Source of the DNA: Mycolicibacterium iranicum
GTDB lineage: Bacteria; Actinomycetota; Actinomycetes; Mycobacteriales; Mycobacteriaceae
Assembly (NCBI RefSeq): GCF_001650495.1
Contig: NZ_LWCS01000054.1
Span: 62,001-126,000 of the forward strand
Direction of reading: 5' to 3'
Length of the DNA: 64,000 nucleotides
The translations under genes and the position numbers were made by a program. Positions 28,237 through 36,144 of the stretch are shown piece after piece. Position 1 is the first letter of the stretch. Each line of letters opens with the position of its first letter. The notes beneath the pieces are model-generated. The model was not told the origin of the DNA, searched no databases, and saw nothing but the letters and a program-made list of their open reading frames with translations.

Positions 28237-29328
28237 CTACCGCCCCCAGCGCTGCGCCGCCGCTACCGCGCGATTCTCAACAGCATGTATCCAGCGCGGG
28301 TCCACGATCGGTGTCAGCCCGCGGCCGCGGACGTAGTCATCGAACGCCTCGGCCGTCGTCCACTTCGTCGTGTAGCCGAGTTCGTTGCGCATTCTGGTGG
28401 TGTCCATGACGCGGCCGTAGCTCAGGTAGTCGAGCTGTTCTCGGTCCAGTTCGGTGTTGCGGGCAGCCCGCCGCAGCGAATCCACGGCGACCAGAGCCGA
28501 GCGCGGAACGGGCAGTGCCAGTCGCCCGGCCCTGCGGATGGCCTGGCTCATCATGATGACCCCCGACGCCCCGATGTTGAACGTTCCCGGCTTTCCCGCC
28601 ATCGTCGCGCGCTCCAGGGCCCCGAGTGCGTCCTGCTCGTGCAGGAGTTGCAGCCGCGCGTCGTGCCCGATGACCGTCGGCACCACCGGCCCGGCCAGGT
28701 ACCGCGACAGCGCGGTGTCCATCGCGGGCCCGATCATGTTGGCCAGCCGCAGGATCGTCACGGCGATGTCGGGCCTACGGCGACCGAGGCCGCGCGCATA
28801 ACCTTCGATATCGATGCTGTCGCGGGCGAAGCCCTCACCGGGTGGCCTGCGACGGCTGCTGCTCTCGGCGAACAGAACCGGGTCGCGGGAACTGGACCCG
28901 TACACCTCCGACGTCGACTTGAGGATCACCCGGCGGACCGACGGAGCCTTCTGGCAGGCCGCGAACAGCTGGATCGCGCCCATCACGTTGAGTTCCTTGA
29001 GCGTCGCCCGCCCCCCTGCGCGTGGCGCGTAGGACGCGGCGGCAGCATGGACCACGGTGTCGACGTCGCCGTTGCGGATCACCTTCGCAATGAAGGGATT
29101 GCGAATGTCGGCGCGAACGAACTCCGCACGGCCCATCCTGCGCAGGAGATCCTTGCTCGGCGCGATGGCATCGACCGCGATCACATGATTGATCAACGGA
29201 TTCTGCGCGAGGCGTGCGGTCAGGTATCCGCCGAGGAAGCGGCACGCACCGGTGACCAGAACGACCTTCGGATAGTTCAGGGCGTCCGACCCGGCGGCGC
29301 CTCCCCCGGGCCGACCCTCAGAATCCAT
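28237..29328 (-). CDS. galE2: NAD-dependent epimerase-like SDR (galE2, Rv0501-like)
   Basis: 363 residues with an extended SDR fold. The dinucleotide loop is VVLVTGACRFLGGYLTARL, then RADIRNP, VVHAAA and KSTSEVYGSSS. The expected YxxxK catalytic pair appears as EGYARGL, so the lysine is missing; the protein may be a non-classical SDR or act on another substrate. The name galE2 is historical and UDP-galactose epimerase activity is not supported. It lies between the bS22 gene and the acyltransferase on the same strand. Confidence 0.82.
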   Translation of the reverse strand: MDSEGRPGGGAAGSDALNYPKVVLVTGACRFLGGYLTARLAQNPLINHVIAVDAIAPSKDLLRRMGRAEFVRADIRNPFIAKVIRNGDVDTVVHAAAASYAPRAGGRATLKELNVMGAIQLFAACQKAPSVRRVILKSTSEVYGSSSRDPVLFAESSSRRRPPGEGFARDSIDIEGYARGLGRRRPDIAVTILRLANMIGPAMDTALSRYLAGPVVPTVIGHDARLQLLHEQDALGALERATMAGKPGTFNIGASGVIMMSQAIRRAGRLALPVPRSALVAVDSLRRAARNTELDREQLDYLSYGRVMDTTRMRNELGYTTKWTTAEAFDDYVRGRGLTPIVDPRWIHAVENRAVAAAQRWGR

Positions 29329-29357
29329 CCCGACAGCCTAACGACGAGGCGACGGGC

Positions 29358-29459
29358 CTACTTGCCGAGTTTTCTGCGCTGCACCCGAGTACGACGAAGC
29401 AGCTTGCGGTGCTTCTTCTTCGACATGCGCTTGCGCCGCTTCTTGATGACAGAACCCAT
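29358..29459 (-). CDS. Small ribosomal protein bS22 (AURKAIP1/COX24-like)
   Basis: A 33-codon ATG frame coding for an extremely basic peptide that begins [18 protein letters not shown] and ends RRKLGK; over half the residues are K or R. It matches the mycobacterial 30S protein bS22, seen in mycobacterial ribosome structures and related to mitochondrial AURKAIP1/COX24 domains (Rv0500B in M. tuberculosis). It binds 16S rRNA near the decoding region. Commonly missed by gene finders because of its size. Confidence 0.9.
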
Positions 29460-29590
29460 GAACTCCGCTACCTAGGTGTGTTCGACAACTCGACCCGGCC
29501 ACATTACCCGCCGACCCTGCCCAGGTCGAAATCCGCATTGTGCAGGCAAAGTGCGAGAGACCTGACGCAAAAGGTGGATTTGGGAGTATG

Positions 29591-29687
29591 AGCCGCCGAC
29601 GAGCGCCCGCGCGAGGAGAATCTAGCCGCCGACGAGCGCTCGCGCGAGGAGTATTAGCCGCCGACGAGCGCTCGCGCGAGGAGTATC
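29591..29687. repeat. 32-33-bp tandem repeat, three copies
   Basis: Three near-identical units (29591-29623, 29624-29655, 29656-29687) each contain GAGCGCTCGCGCGAG, in which CGAGCGCTCG and CTCGCGCGAG are both palindromes (the first copy has one C for T). The stop codon of the helix-turn-helix gene sits at the end of the array. Stable hairpins are expected in RNA from either strand. Confidence 0.85.
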
Positions 29688-29973
29688 AGCCGGCGTCGAA
29701 GTACGAACTCTCCAACATGTCGTGGACGGCTTTGGCATGCACGCGGAACGAGCGCCCCACCCGAACGGCGGGCAGCTCGCCGTTGTGCACGAGCCGATAC
29801 ACGGTCATCTTGCTGACCCGCATCAGGCTTGCCACCTCAGCGACCGTCAGGAATTGAGCCCGAGGCGCTTGCGCGTCGCCGGCACTGCCCTGTCCGGCGT
29901 CACGCGCCGCCTTGCCGCCGGCAGAATCCCGCGAAGAAGGCCCGTTCATAGACGTCATCGCAACCCAATCCAT
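29686..29973 (-). CDS. Excisionase-like helix-turn-helix protein (BldC-like, Rv0500A)
   Basis: A small DNA-binding protein (95 residues from 29973; ATGs at 29958 and 29949 also possible). The C-terminal winged-helix domain FLTVAEVASLMRVSKMTVYRLVHNGELPAVRVGRSFRVHAKAVHDML is the MerR/excisionase-type fold shared with Streptomyces BldC. The N terminus is Ser/Gly-rich and disordered. It is highly conserved in actinobacteria beside proC. No phage or integrase is nearby, so it is a chromosomal regulator rather than an excisionase. Confidence 0.88.
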   Translation of the reverse strand: MDWVAMTSMNGPSSRDSAGGKAARDAGQGSAGDAQAPRAQFLTVAEVASLMRVSKMTVYRLVHNGELPAVRVGRSFRVHAKAVHDMLESSYFDAG

Positions 29974-29988
29974 CAGGCCCGGGCAGTT

Positions 29989-30041
29989 CCAGCGGCTTCC
30001 CCACCGCTGGCACCGAACCCGTGCTTACCACTGGGAGAATA
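29989..30041 (-). promoter_or_regulatory. Putative promoter and leader hairpin of the BldC-like gene
   Basis: TATTCT on the minus strand (30036-30041) resembles a sigma-A -10 box. Downstream, before the coding start, CCAGCGG and CCGCTGG (29989-29995 and 30004-30010) form a 7-bp stem with an 8-nt loop. The hairpin would be in the 5' leader if the promoter is real; otherwise it may serve as the proC terminator. Confidence 0.35.
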
Positions 30042-30098
30042 GCGTGGCGGATGGGGTTACTGCGACGGGTGTGGGGTAATCCGTCTGAAATTGGCTAA

Positions 30099-30983
30099 CT
30101 ACTCTGATGTAATTCCGAGCTGCTCAGAGCGTATTTTCGCCGCTTCCACGGCGTTGGCGACCGCCGCCCGCAGGCCACCTCGCTCGAGTTCCCGCAGACC
30201 AGCGGCAGTGGTACCGCCGGGCGAGGTGACCGTCGCCCGCAGCTGGGCCGCCGAGGTGTCCATCACCGCCCCGAGTGTCGGCGCACCCGACGGGGTCGCC
30301 TCGTCGAGGCGCTCCAGCAGCATCGCGGCCGAACCCGCCATCGTCTGCACGACGAGATCCGTCGCCACGGCCCGCGCCAGCCCGGCGTCCACAGCCGCAT
30401 CGACGAGCGCCTCAACCATCAGAAAGAAGTAGGCGGGCCCCGAACCCGACACCGCGGTGACGGCGTCGATCTGGCTTTCGGACACCGTGAGAACACCCCC
30501 GACCGCGTCGAACAGGCTCGAGACCTCCTTGACTTGTTCGGCGGTGGCGAAGCGGCCAGGCGCGATCGCGCTGACGCCGCCGCCGACTAGCATCGGCGCG
30601 TTCGGCATGACCCGGACCACGGGCGAGCCGGCGGGCAGCTTGTTCTCGTAGTACGCGGTGTTGACGCCCGCGGCGACACTGACGAAAACCTGTTCGGCCG
30701 CATCGCTTTCGGCCCGCGCCGCGGTGTCGGCGATGTCGCCGATGACGTTCTGCACGTCGTGTGGCTTTACCGCGACGATGACGTAGGTCGCCGCGTCGAC
30801 CGCCTCGGAGACCGAGGTGACCCGCACGGCGTACTTCTCGGCGAGGAACTTCGCGCGTTCGGGATATTTCTCCGCAACGACGAGATCCTTGACCTGCCTA
30901 CCCGCGCGCAGAAGTCCCGCCAGCAGCGCTTCGCCGATACTGCCGCCACCAATGATCGCGATTCTGGCCATGCCGGCAAGCAT
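30099..30983 (-). CDS. proC: Pyrroline-5-carboxylate reductase
   Basis: About 294 residues; final step of proline synthesis, NAD(P)H-dependent reduction of pyrroline-5-carboxylate. Landmarks are the Rossmann motif IAIIGGGSIGEALLAGLL, VVAVKPHDV, VRVMPNAPMLVGGG, TAVSGSGPAYFFLMVEALVDAAV and TSPGGTTAAGLRELERGG. An alternative ATG at 30971 starts directly at the fold. I kept 30983 because MLxGMARI is, as I recall, also the annotated start in M. tuberculosis. It lies between a thioesterase-like gene and the BldC-like gene. Confidence 0.94.
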   Translation of the reverse strand: MLAGMARIAIIGGGSIGEALLAGLLRAGRQVKDLVVAEKYPERAKFLAEKYAVRVTSVSEAVDAATYVIVAVKPHDVQNVIGDIADTAARAESDAAEQVFVSVAAGVNTAYYENKLPAGSPVVRVMPNAPMLVGGGVSAIAPGRFATAEQVKEVSSLFDAVGGVLTVSESQIDAVTAVSGSGPAYFFLMVEALVDAAVDAGLARAVATDLVVQTMAGSAAMLLERLDEATPSGAPTLGAVMDTSAAQLRATVTSPGGTTAAGLRELERGGLRAAVANAVEAAKIRSEQLGITSE

Positions 30984-30992
30984 GGCACGGGG

Positions 30993-31811
30993 TCACGACG
31001 GAAGCGCGGGCACCATCGCCAGCTGGCGAGTCTGCACGATGATGCGGCCCTCGCAGTCCACGACGACGTGGTCCTCGTCGAACCAGTCCTGCCCGATCTG
31101 CATGGCAGTGCACATCACCCTCAGCCACCCGTCAGCAGGCAACGCGCGCAGATATGCCGTCAGCTGTACGGTCGGCGCCCAGCCAAACCGGTTGACGCCG
31201 AACGTCACCGGAGCCGACACGTCACCGCACAGCAGGGCGAAAAGCACGTCGGGGGCGACGCCCTTGGGACGCACCCAGTACTCGATGACAGGCATGCCCC
31301 CGTCGGCTCGCGGATCGAATGTCGTCAGCGAGGGCCGGATGTCGCAGCCGTGCGCCAAGTGCACGACGTCGGCCATCGTGTGGCCGGGCCCGATCGGCTC
31401 CAGGCCCGGCGGCGGCTCGGGTGTCATCAGTGGCACCACCGGGTTCACCGACAGCAGGGGCGGGACGTGATGTTCAGGGGTACCCATGGTGATCGCGACG
31501 CGAACGGCGGTTCGGTCGCCCTGCCGCAGCTCCACATCGATGAGGCTGACCCGCCGCCCGCGCTTGCGGACCGTGGTCACGACCTCCATCGGGCCGGGGT
31601 CGGGTGCCCACAGGAAGCTGCCCGAGACCGCGATCGGCTCAGTACCGGGCTCATCGAATTCGGTGCGGGCGGCGTTGGCGCACAACGCCAGCATGGCCCC
31701 GCCGTGCACCTTCGGACCGATGGTCCAGTGCTCGTTGAGAACACCGTGGTAGACCCCGTCTCCCGCTGAGGTGAGCGCCATCGCGTCGGTGAACAGGGTG
31801 GAGCTCGTCAT
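30993..31811 (-). CDS. Acyl-CoA thioesterase-like double hot-dog protein (Rv0499-like)
   Basis: 272 residues with two hot-dog halves: WTIGPKVHGGAMLALCANAARTEF in the first and a C-terminal GWAPTVQLTAYLRALPADGWLRVMCTAMQIGQDWFDEDHVVVDCEGRIIVQTRQLA, the layout of TesB-type thioesterases. The natural acyl-CoA is unknown. The ATG at 31811 has AAGGA 7 nt upstream. Ten bp separate it from proC; the gene upstream on the strand is the TIM-barrel protein, so they are probably co-transcribed. Confidence 0.82.
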   Translation of the reverse strand: MTSSTLFTDAMALTSAGDGVYHGVLNEHWTIGPKVHGGAMLALCANAARTEFDEPGTEPIAVSGSFLWAPDPGPMEVVTTVRKRGRRVSLIDVELRQGDRTAVRVAITMGTPEHHVPPLLSVNPVVPLMTPEPPPGLEPIGPGHTMADVVHLAHGCDIRPSLTTFDPRADGGMPVIEYWVRPKGVAPDVLFALLCGDVSAPVTFGVNRFGWAPTVQLTAYLRALPADGWLRVMCTAMQIGQDWFDEDHVVVDCEGRIIVQTRQLAMVPALPS

Positions 31812-31828
31812 GCACGCGTCCTTACGGG

Positions 31829-32674
31829 TCAGCGCAGCAGATGCGTCCTGGCGAACTGCAGCGACTCGGTCAACAACGCCTCACGTTCGGCGGCGTTGCG
31901 CGCGCCCGAGGTCGTGACCTCGAGGATGACATGTCCCGAAAAGTCGCTTGCAGCCAGCATCTCGCAGATTTCCACAGTGGGTTGGGTGCCGTGGCCGGGC
32001 ACGAGATGTTCGTCGTGGGAGGCGCCGCTTCCATCACACAGATGCAGGTGAACGAGGCCCTCCCCCATCCGCTTGGCCATGTCGACGGCGTCGGTGCCCG
32101 CCGTCGCCGTGTGCGAGAGGTCCAGCGTGTAGTGGGCGTGGCCGCCGTCGAGCGGGTCGTACGAGGGCGCGAACGCCGAGATGCCGGGGCCGGGGCTGCC
32201 GCCGCGCTTGCGCATCCGCTCGATCGACGTCTGGCCGGCACCGAAGAACCTGTCCGCCCGGAACGGGAACATGTTCTCGACGGCGACCACGACCTCGCTG
32301 GAGGATTCCAGCTCGGCCACCTGGTCGCTGAAGCCTTCGGCGTAGCGCCGCTGCCACCGGAACGGCGGGTGGACGACGACGGTCTGGGCGCCCAGCTGTT
32401 CGGCAGCGCGCACGCTGCGTTCCAGTTTCGGGATCGGGTTGGCGCCCCACACCCGTTGCGAGATGAGCAGACACGGCGCGTGCACCGAGAGCACAGGCAC
32501 GTCGTATTTCCTGGACATCTCCGCCACAGCATCGATGTCCTGGCTGACCGCCTCAGCCCAGACCATCAGCTCAACACCGTCGTAGCCCAGTTTCGCCGCC
32601 GACTCGAACGCGGCCTCGGTCTTCAGTGGGTACACCGACGCCGTCGAGAGACCCACCTTGATTGCGGGGCGCAC
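31829..32674 (-). CDS. Sugar phosphate isomerase/epimerase-type TIM barrel (Rv0498-like)
   Basis: 281 residues of the xylose-isomerase-like / AP endonuclease 2 barrel family: VGLSTASVYPLKTEAAFESAAKLGYDGVELMVW at the N terminus, VLSVHAPCLL, VVVHPPFRWQRRYAEGF, VAVENMFPF, TLDLSHTA and HLHLCDGSG, which together provide the usual metal-binding H/E/D ligands. The substrate is unassigned. It starts 3 bp after the preceding gene and leads into the thioesterase and proC genes. Confidence 0.85.
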   Translation of the reverse strand: MRPAIKVGLSTASVYPLKTEAAFESAAKLGYDGVELMVWAEAVSQDIDAVAEMSRKYDVPVLSVHAPCLLISQRVWGANPIPKLERSVRAAEQLGAQTVVVHPPFRWQRRYAEGFSDQVAELESSSEVVVAVENMFPFRADRFFGAGQTSIERMRKRGGSPGPGISAFAPSYDPLDGGHAHYTLDLSHTATAGTDAVDMAKRMGEGLVHLHLCDGSGASHDEHLVPGHGTQPTVEICEMLAASDFSGHVILEVTTSGARNAAEREALLTESLQFARTHLLR

Positions 32675-32677
32675 CCG

Positions 32678-33814
32678 TCAGCCTGATTGCAGCAGCGCCA
32701 GCGGCCCGAGGGTGACCAGGGCGCCGACCGCCACCGCGATCAGAGTGCTGCCGATGTCCTCGGTCTTGCGTACCACCCGCACGCCGACCACCAAACCGAG
32801 TATGACGAGGACCGACAGCACCAGCGCGACGATGTTGTTCCACTTCCACAGCTGGTCGAAGGCGACGAACAGACCGGCTCCGAAGATCACCGCGATGACG
32901 CTCTGCCCGACTATCCACAGACCGTGGACGAGTGAGGACATCGTGCGAGGCTCGTCCTGTTCGGCGTCGAGATCGTCCTCGTCGTCGAGCACTTTGGGTT
33001 CGCCCCGCAATGCGTCGTCGGCGACAGACTGGCCGCCGAACAGCGGCTCCTCTGTCGACCGCAGGTAGGACGGCAGTTCGTCGCGGTCGTCGACTTCGCC
33101 GACGGTGCTCGTGCGCTCCTCCTCGACCGCGGCCTCGGCATCGAGTTCCTCGAGGTCGACCGGATCGTCGGTCGCCTCGGTCGCGTCGCCGCTCCCGTCG
33201 ACCGGATCCGGAGTCCACGTCTCGGCGTCGACCTCGGGATTCTTGCGACCGAGCCGGCCGAACCCGAACCTGCGAGTCGGCTCCGCCCGAGCGGGTTCGG
33301 CCTCCTCCTCGGTGTCGATCCCTTCGTCGGTCTCGCTCTGCTGCACGCGCGCCGTGTAGGCGGCGACCGCGTCGGCGTATTCGTCGGTCTCGTCGGCCGC
33401 CTCCGCCTCGGCGTCGACTTCGGTGTCCGCAAGTGGTTCGACTTCGGCGTCTGAGGCGACGTCGTCGGCCGGCTCTGCGTCGGACGGCTCTTCGGTGGTC
33501 TCGTCAGCGGCGGGCTCGACGGCGCCGATGGTCGACGGCTCTTCCTCGGCAGCTGGCGGTGCCCCATCGGCGTGGACGGCCTCGTCGGCCGGTTCGTCGA
33601 CGGATGTGACGGGCGTATCGACAGGCGGCGGATCATCCGGACGGATGATCGGGATCTCGCCGGTGAGCTCGGCGACCGTGACGGCATCGGCGTTGCCGCG
33701 CCGTCGGCGGCGCCTACCGCCGACCGGAGGTGCACCGATCGTGCCGTTCTTGGCCAGCAGCTCCGCGACCGAGATCGGCCGCGTGCTGCTGGTGCTGTCG
33801 TCAGGTCCAGTCAT
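32678..33814 (-). CDS. Acidic-domain membrane protein (Rv0497-like)
   Basis: 378 residues. The N terminus has the mycobacterial motif ISVAELLAKNGTIGAPP followed by a run of basic residues (GGRRRRRRG). A long, highly acidic disordered region (D/E/A/T/P-rich, about 60-280) comes next, then two or three membrane helices (about 295-375) ending GPLALLQSG. The ATG at 33814 gives the conserved start (MTGPDD); an upstream ATG at 33856 overlaps ppx2 upstream sequence. Unknown function; the acidic cytoplasmic region may bind a basic partner. Confidence 0.8.
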   Translation of the reverse strand: MTGPDDSTSSTRPISVAELLAKNGTIGAPPVGGRRRRRRGNADAVTVAELTGEIPIIRPDDPPPVDTPVTSVDEPADEAVHADGAPPAAEEEPSTIGAVEPAADETTEEPSDAEPADDVASDAEVEPLADTEVDAEAEAADETDEYADAVAAYTARVQQSETDEGIDTEEEAEPARAEPTRRFGFGRLGRKNPEVDAETWTPDPVDGSGDATEATDDPVDLEELDAEAAVEEERTSTVGEVDDRDELPSYLRSTEEPLFGGQSVADDALRGEPKVLDDEDDLDAEQDEPRTMSSLVHGLWIVGQSVIAVIFGAGLFVAFDQLWKWNNIVALVLSVLVILGLVVGVRVVRKTEDIGSTLIAVAVGALVTLGPLALLQSG

Positions 33815-33842
33815 CGTCTGTATGCCTTCGAGCCTCGCTGCT

Positions 33843-34919
33843 TCATCGTCCAGCATTACGTACGGACATCAGCCGCGCGGCTGATTCTGCTGCCCCGCCC
33901 TTGGCGGCTTTGTCCGTTCCGCCCACCTTGCCCGATTTGGCGGAACCGCCGGATTTCGTCGCGGGCTCGTTATCTCCGACGAAAGCGGTGCCGTCGGCCT
34001 CGCTGTCGAGTTTCCGCAGGATAAGCCCCTCACGCAACGCCCATGGACAGATGTCGACGCTCTCGATGCCGAGAGCTTTCATGCTCGCCTCCGCCACCAG
34101 TGCACCCGCCACGATCTGGGGAGCCCGGTCGACACTCACCCCTTCCAGTTCTGCTCGGTCAGCCGCGGTCATCCTAGAGATGAAATTTATGAGTTGCCGA
34201 AGACCGGTCGCGGTGAGCGTGCGCTTGACGCGCGGCCCCGCCCCGGACGGCGCCGCACCGGTGAGCCGCGCTAGCGAACGAAACGTCTTCGAGGTCGCGA
34301 CGGCCAGATCGGGGTTGCCGGCCTCGGTGATCGTCGAGGCTGACTCGGCCAACTCGTTGGATAACCAGTCGCGCAGCATCGCCACGCGCCGGCGCCCCGG
34401 CGGATCGTCGGGCAGCCATTCCCTCGTCATCCTGCCGGCGCCCAGCGGCAGCGACAGCGCGACGTCGGGCTCCTCGTCCACGCCGCTGGACAGCTCCAGC
34501 GAACCGCCCCCGATGTCGATGTTGATGATCCGGCCTGCGCTCCAGCCGTACCAGCGGCGCACCGCGAGGAATGTCAGCCGGGATTCGTCGACCCCGCTGA
34601 GCACCCGCAGTTCCACGCCCGTCTCCGCCTTGACCCGTGCGAGCACGTCCTCGGAGTTGCGGGCGTCACGGACCGCGGAGGTCGCGAACGCCATCAACTC
34701 CGAGCAACCCGAACTCGTCGCGATGCGGGCGAACTCGTCGACGGTGCCGACGAGCCGGTCTGCACCGCGTCGGGTCAGCTTTCCGGAGTCGTCGATCGCC
34801 TCGGCGAGCCGCAGCGACGCTTTCGTCGAACTCATCGGTGTGGGGTGCCCACCGCGGCGGGCATCCACCACCAAGAGATGGACGGTATTGCTGCCCACGT
34901 CGAGCACGCCTAATCGCAC
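33843..34919 (-). CDS. ppx2: Exopolyphosphatase/GppA family protein
   Basis: 358 residues of the Ppx/GppA ASKHA phosphotransferase family: [16 protein letters not shown] (phosphate-binding 1), [16 protein letters not shown] and [17 protein letters not shown] (phosphate-binding 2). The short form, lacking the C-terminal HD domain of E. coli Ppx, matches mycobacterial Rv0496. It hydrolyses polyphosphate or pppGpp. GTG start at 34919; TAAGTT lies 6 nt upstream, a leaderless -10. Divergent from the DUF3109 gene. Confidence 0.9.
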   Translation of the reverse strand: MRLGVLDVGSNTVHLLVVDARRGGHPTPMSSTKASLRLAEAIDDSGKLTRRGADRLVGTVDEFARIATSSGCSELMAFATSAVRDARNSEDVLARVKAETGVELRVLSGVDESRLTFLAVRRWYGWSAGRIINIDIGGGSLELSSGVDEEPDVALSLPLGAGRMTREWLPDDPPGRRRVAMLRDWLSNELAESASTITEAGNPDLAVATSKTFRSLARLTGAAPSGAGPRVKRTLTATGLRQLINFISRMTAADRAELEGVSVDRAPQIVAGALVAEASMKALGIESVDICPWALREGLILRKLDSEADGTAFVGDNEPATKSGGSAKSGKVGGTDKAAKGGAAESAARLMSVRNAGR

Positions 34920-34925
34920 TTCTCC

Positions 34926-34944
34926 AACTTAATGGGTCTACCGT
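34926..34944. promoter_or_regulatory. Divergent leaderless promoters, ppx2 and DUF3109 gene
   Basis: On the minus strand TAAGTT (34926-34931) is 6 nt from the ppx2 GTG. On the plus strand TACCGT (34939-34944) is 8 nt from the GTG at 34953. Neither start has a well-placed ribosome binding site (a GGAG only 2 nt from the ppx2 GTG is too close), so both genes look leaderless and share a region of about 30 bp. Confidence 0.5.
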
Positions 34945-34952
34945 GGGAAATT

Positions 34953-35735
34953 GTGAGCGCATCGCCTTCTCATCCAGGTGAGGTCGAACTGGATTTCGCC
35001 CGCGAGTGGGTCGAATTCTATGACCCCGACAACCCGGAGCACCTGATCGCGGCCGATATGACGTGGCTGCTGTCGCGGTGGACGTGCGTGTTCGGCACCC
35101 CCGCCTGCAAGGGCACCGTGGAGGACAGGCCCGATGACGGATGTTGTTCGCACGGCGCGTTTCTGTCCGACGACGATGATCGCGCCCAGCTCGACGACGC
35201 GGTGAAAATGCTCACTGATGAGGACTGGCAGTTCCGCGATAAGGGCCTGGGCAAGAAGGGCTATCTCGAGATGGACGAGTACGACGGAAAGCCGAACTGG
35301 CGGACCCGAAAGTACAAGGGCGCGTGCATATTCCTGAATCGACCCGGGTGGGCGAAGGGAATCGGATGCGCACTGCACCAGAAGGCCCTCGAGATCGGTG
35401 TCGAGCCGCTCACGCTCAAACCCGAGGTGTGCTGGCAACTGCCGATCCGGCGCACCCAGGAGTGGGTCACCCGGCCAGACGACACCCAGATCCTCAAGAC
35501 CACGATCACCGAGTTCGACCGTCGCGGCTGGGGCGAAGGCGGCGCCGACCTGCACTGGTACTGCACCGGAGACCCGGGCACGCACGTCGGCGCCAAGCAG
35601 GTGTGGCAGTCCTACGGGCCGGAACTGACCGAGCTGCTCGGCGAGAAGGCGTATGCCGAGCTGGCGGCAATGTGTAAGCGCCGCAGCAGTTTAGGGCTGA
35701 TCGCCGTCCATCCCGCGACCCGCGCTGCGGAATGA
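34953..35735 (+). CDS. DUF3109 family cysteine-rich protein (Rv0495c-like)
   Basis: 260 residues. A cysteine cluster [21 protein letters not shown] (about residues 44-64) and later single cysteines (GACIFLN, IGCALHQ, EVCWQLP, YCTGDPG) resemble the YkgJ-type metal or Fe-S chelating proteins. I chose the GTG at 34953, which suits a leaderless promoter; an ATG at 34932 in the same frame is possible. The reaction is unknown. Conserved across actinobacteria next to ppx2. Confidence 0.8.
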   Translation: MSASPSHPGEVELDFAREWVEFYDPDNPEHLIAADMTWLLSRWTCVFGTPACKGTVEDRPDDGCCSHGAFLSDDDDRAQLDDAVKMLTDEDWQFRDKGLGKKGYLEMDEYDGKPNWRTRKYKGACIFLNRPGWAKGIGCALHQKALEIGVEPLTLKPEVCWQLPIRRTQEWVTRPDDTQILKTTITEFDRRGWGEGGADLHWYCTGDPGTHVGAKQVWQSYGPELTELLGEKAYAELAAMCKRRSSLGLIAVHPATRAAE

Positions 35736-36064
35736 GCACTGATGACGTCGGCTCTTCGCGCGAGCGCTCATCACTGCTGTTCCTGTTCCGGTTGATTCCG
35801 CCGCGCGCCGACTTCGCGCAGACGATGACCGATATCGAACAGCACACCATGCACCTGCACATGACCTACTGGCAGGAGCTGCTGGCAGCGGGCCGTGTCG
35901 TGGTGTACGGCCCGGTCGCCGATCCCGAGGGTGTGTGGGGTCTGGGGGTCCTGCGTGCCGCGGACCGCGCCGAGGCGCTCGCGATCGCCGAAGACGACCC
36001 GTCGGTGCGCGCGGGGGTCAACACCTTCGAGGTGCTGGAGATCATGGGCGGCACGACGGGCTGA
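35732..36064 (+). CDS. YciI-family small protein
   Basis: 110 residues with the YCII pattern: [58 protein letters not shown], including the conserved histidine pair and GPV. YciI proteins are small ferredoxin-like dimers with putative active-site His/Asp and unknown substrate. The ATG overlaps the DUF3109 stop as ATGA, so the two are coupled. It ends just before a hairpin repeat array shared with the convergent fusion gene. Confidence 0.78.
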   Translation: MSTDDVGSSRERSSLLFLFRLIPPRADFAQTMTDIEQHTMHLHMTYWQELLAAGRVVVYGPVADPEGVWGLGVLRAADRAEALAIAEDDPSVRAGVNTFEVLEIMGGTTG

Positions 36065-36078
36065 GCGGCCTGATACAT

Positions 36079-36144
36079 GAGCGCCCTCGGCGCTTCAGGG
36101 TCTGAGCGCCCTCGGCGCTTCAGGGTCTGAGCGCCCTCGGCGCT
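36079..36144. repeat. 25-bp tandem hairpin repeat between convergent genes
   Basis: Two full 25-bp units (36079-36103, 36104-36128) and a partial third (36129-36144). Each unit holds AGCGCC-CTC-GGCGCT, a perfect 6-bp stem with a 3-nt loop. The TGA of the minus-strand fusion gene lies in the second unit, so its last residues (APRALRP) are encoded by repeat sequence. Three hairpins in a row between converging genes could act as a bidirectional terminator. Confidence 0.85.

Noticed and set aside
29591-29687. Possible CRISPR array
   Set aside because: Units are contiguous copies with no unique spacers, and no cas gene is present.
29686-29973. Excisionase gene as sign of a prophage
   Set aside because: No integrase, att repeat or phage gene is near; the protein is BldC-like and syntenic in mycobacteria.
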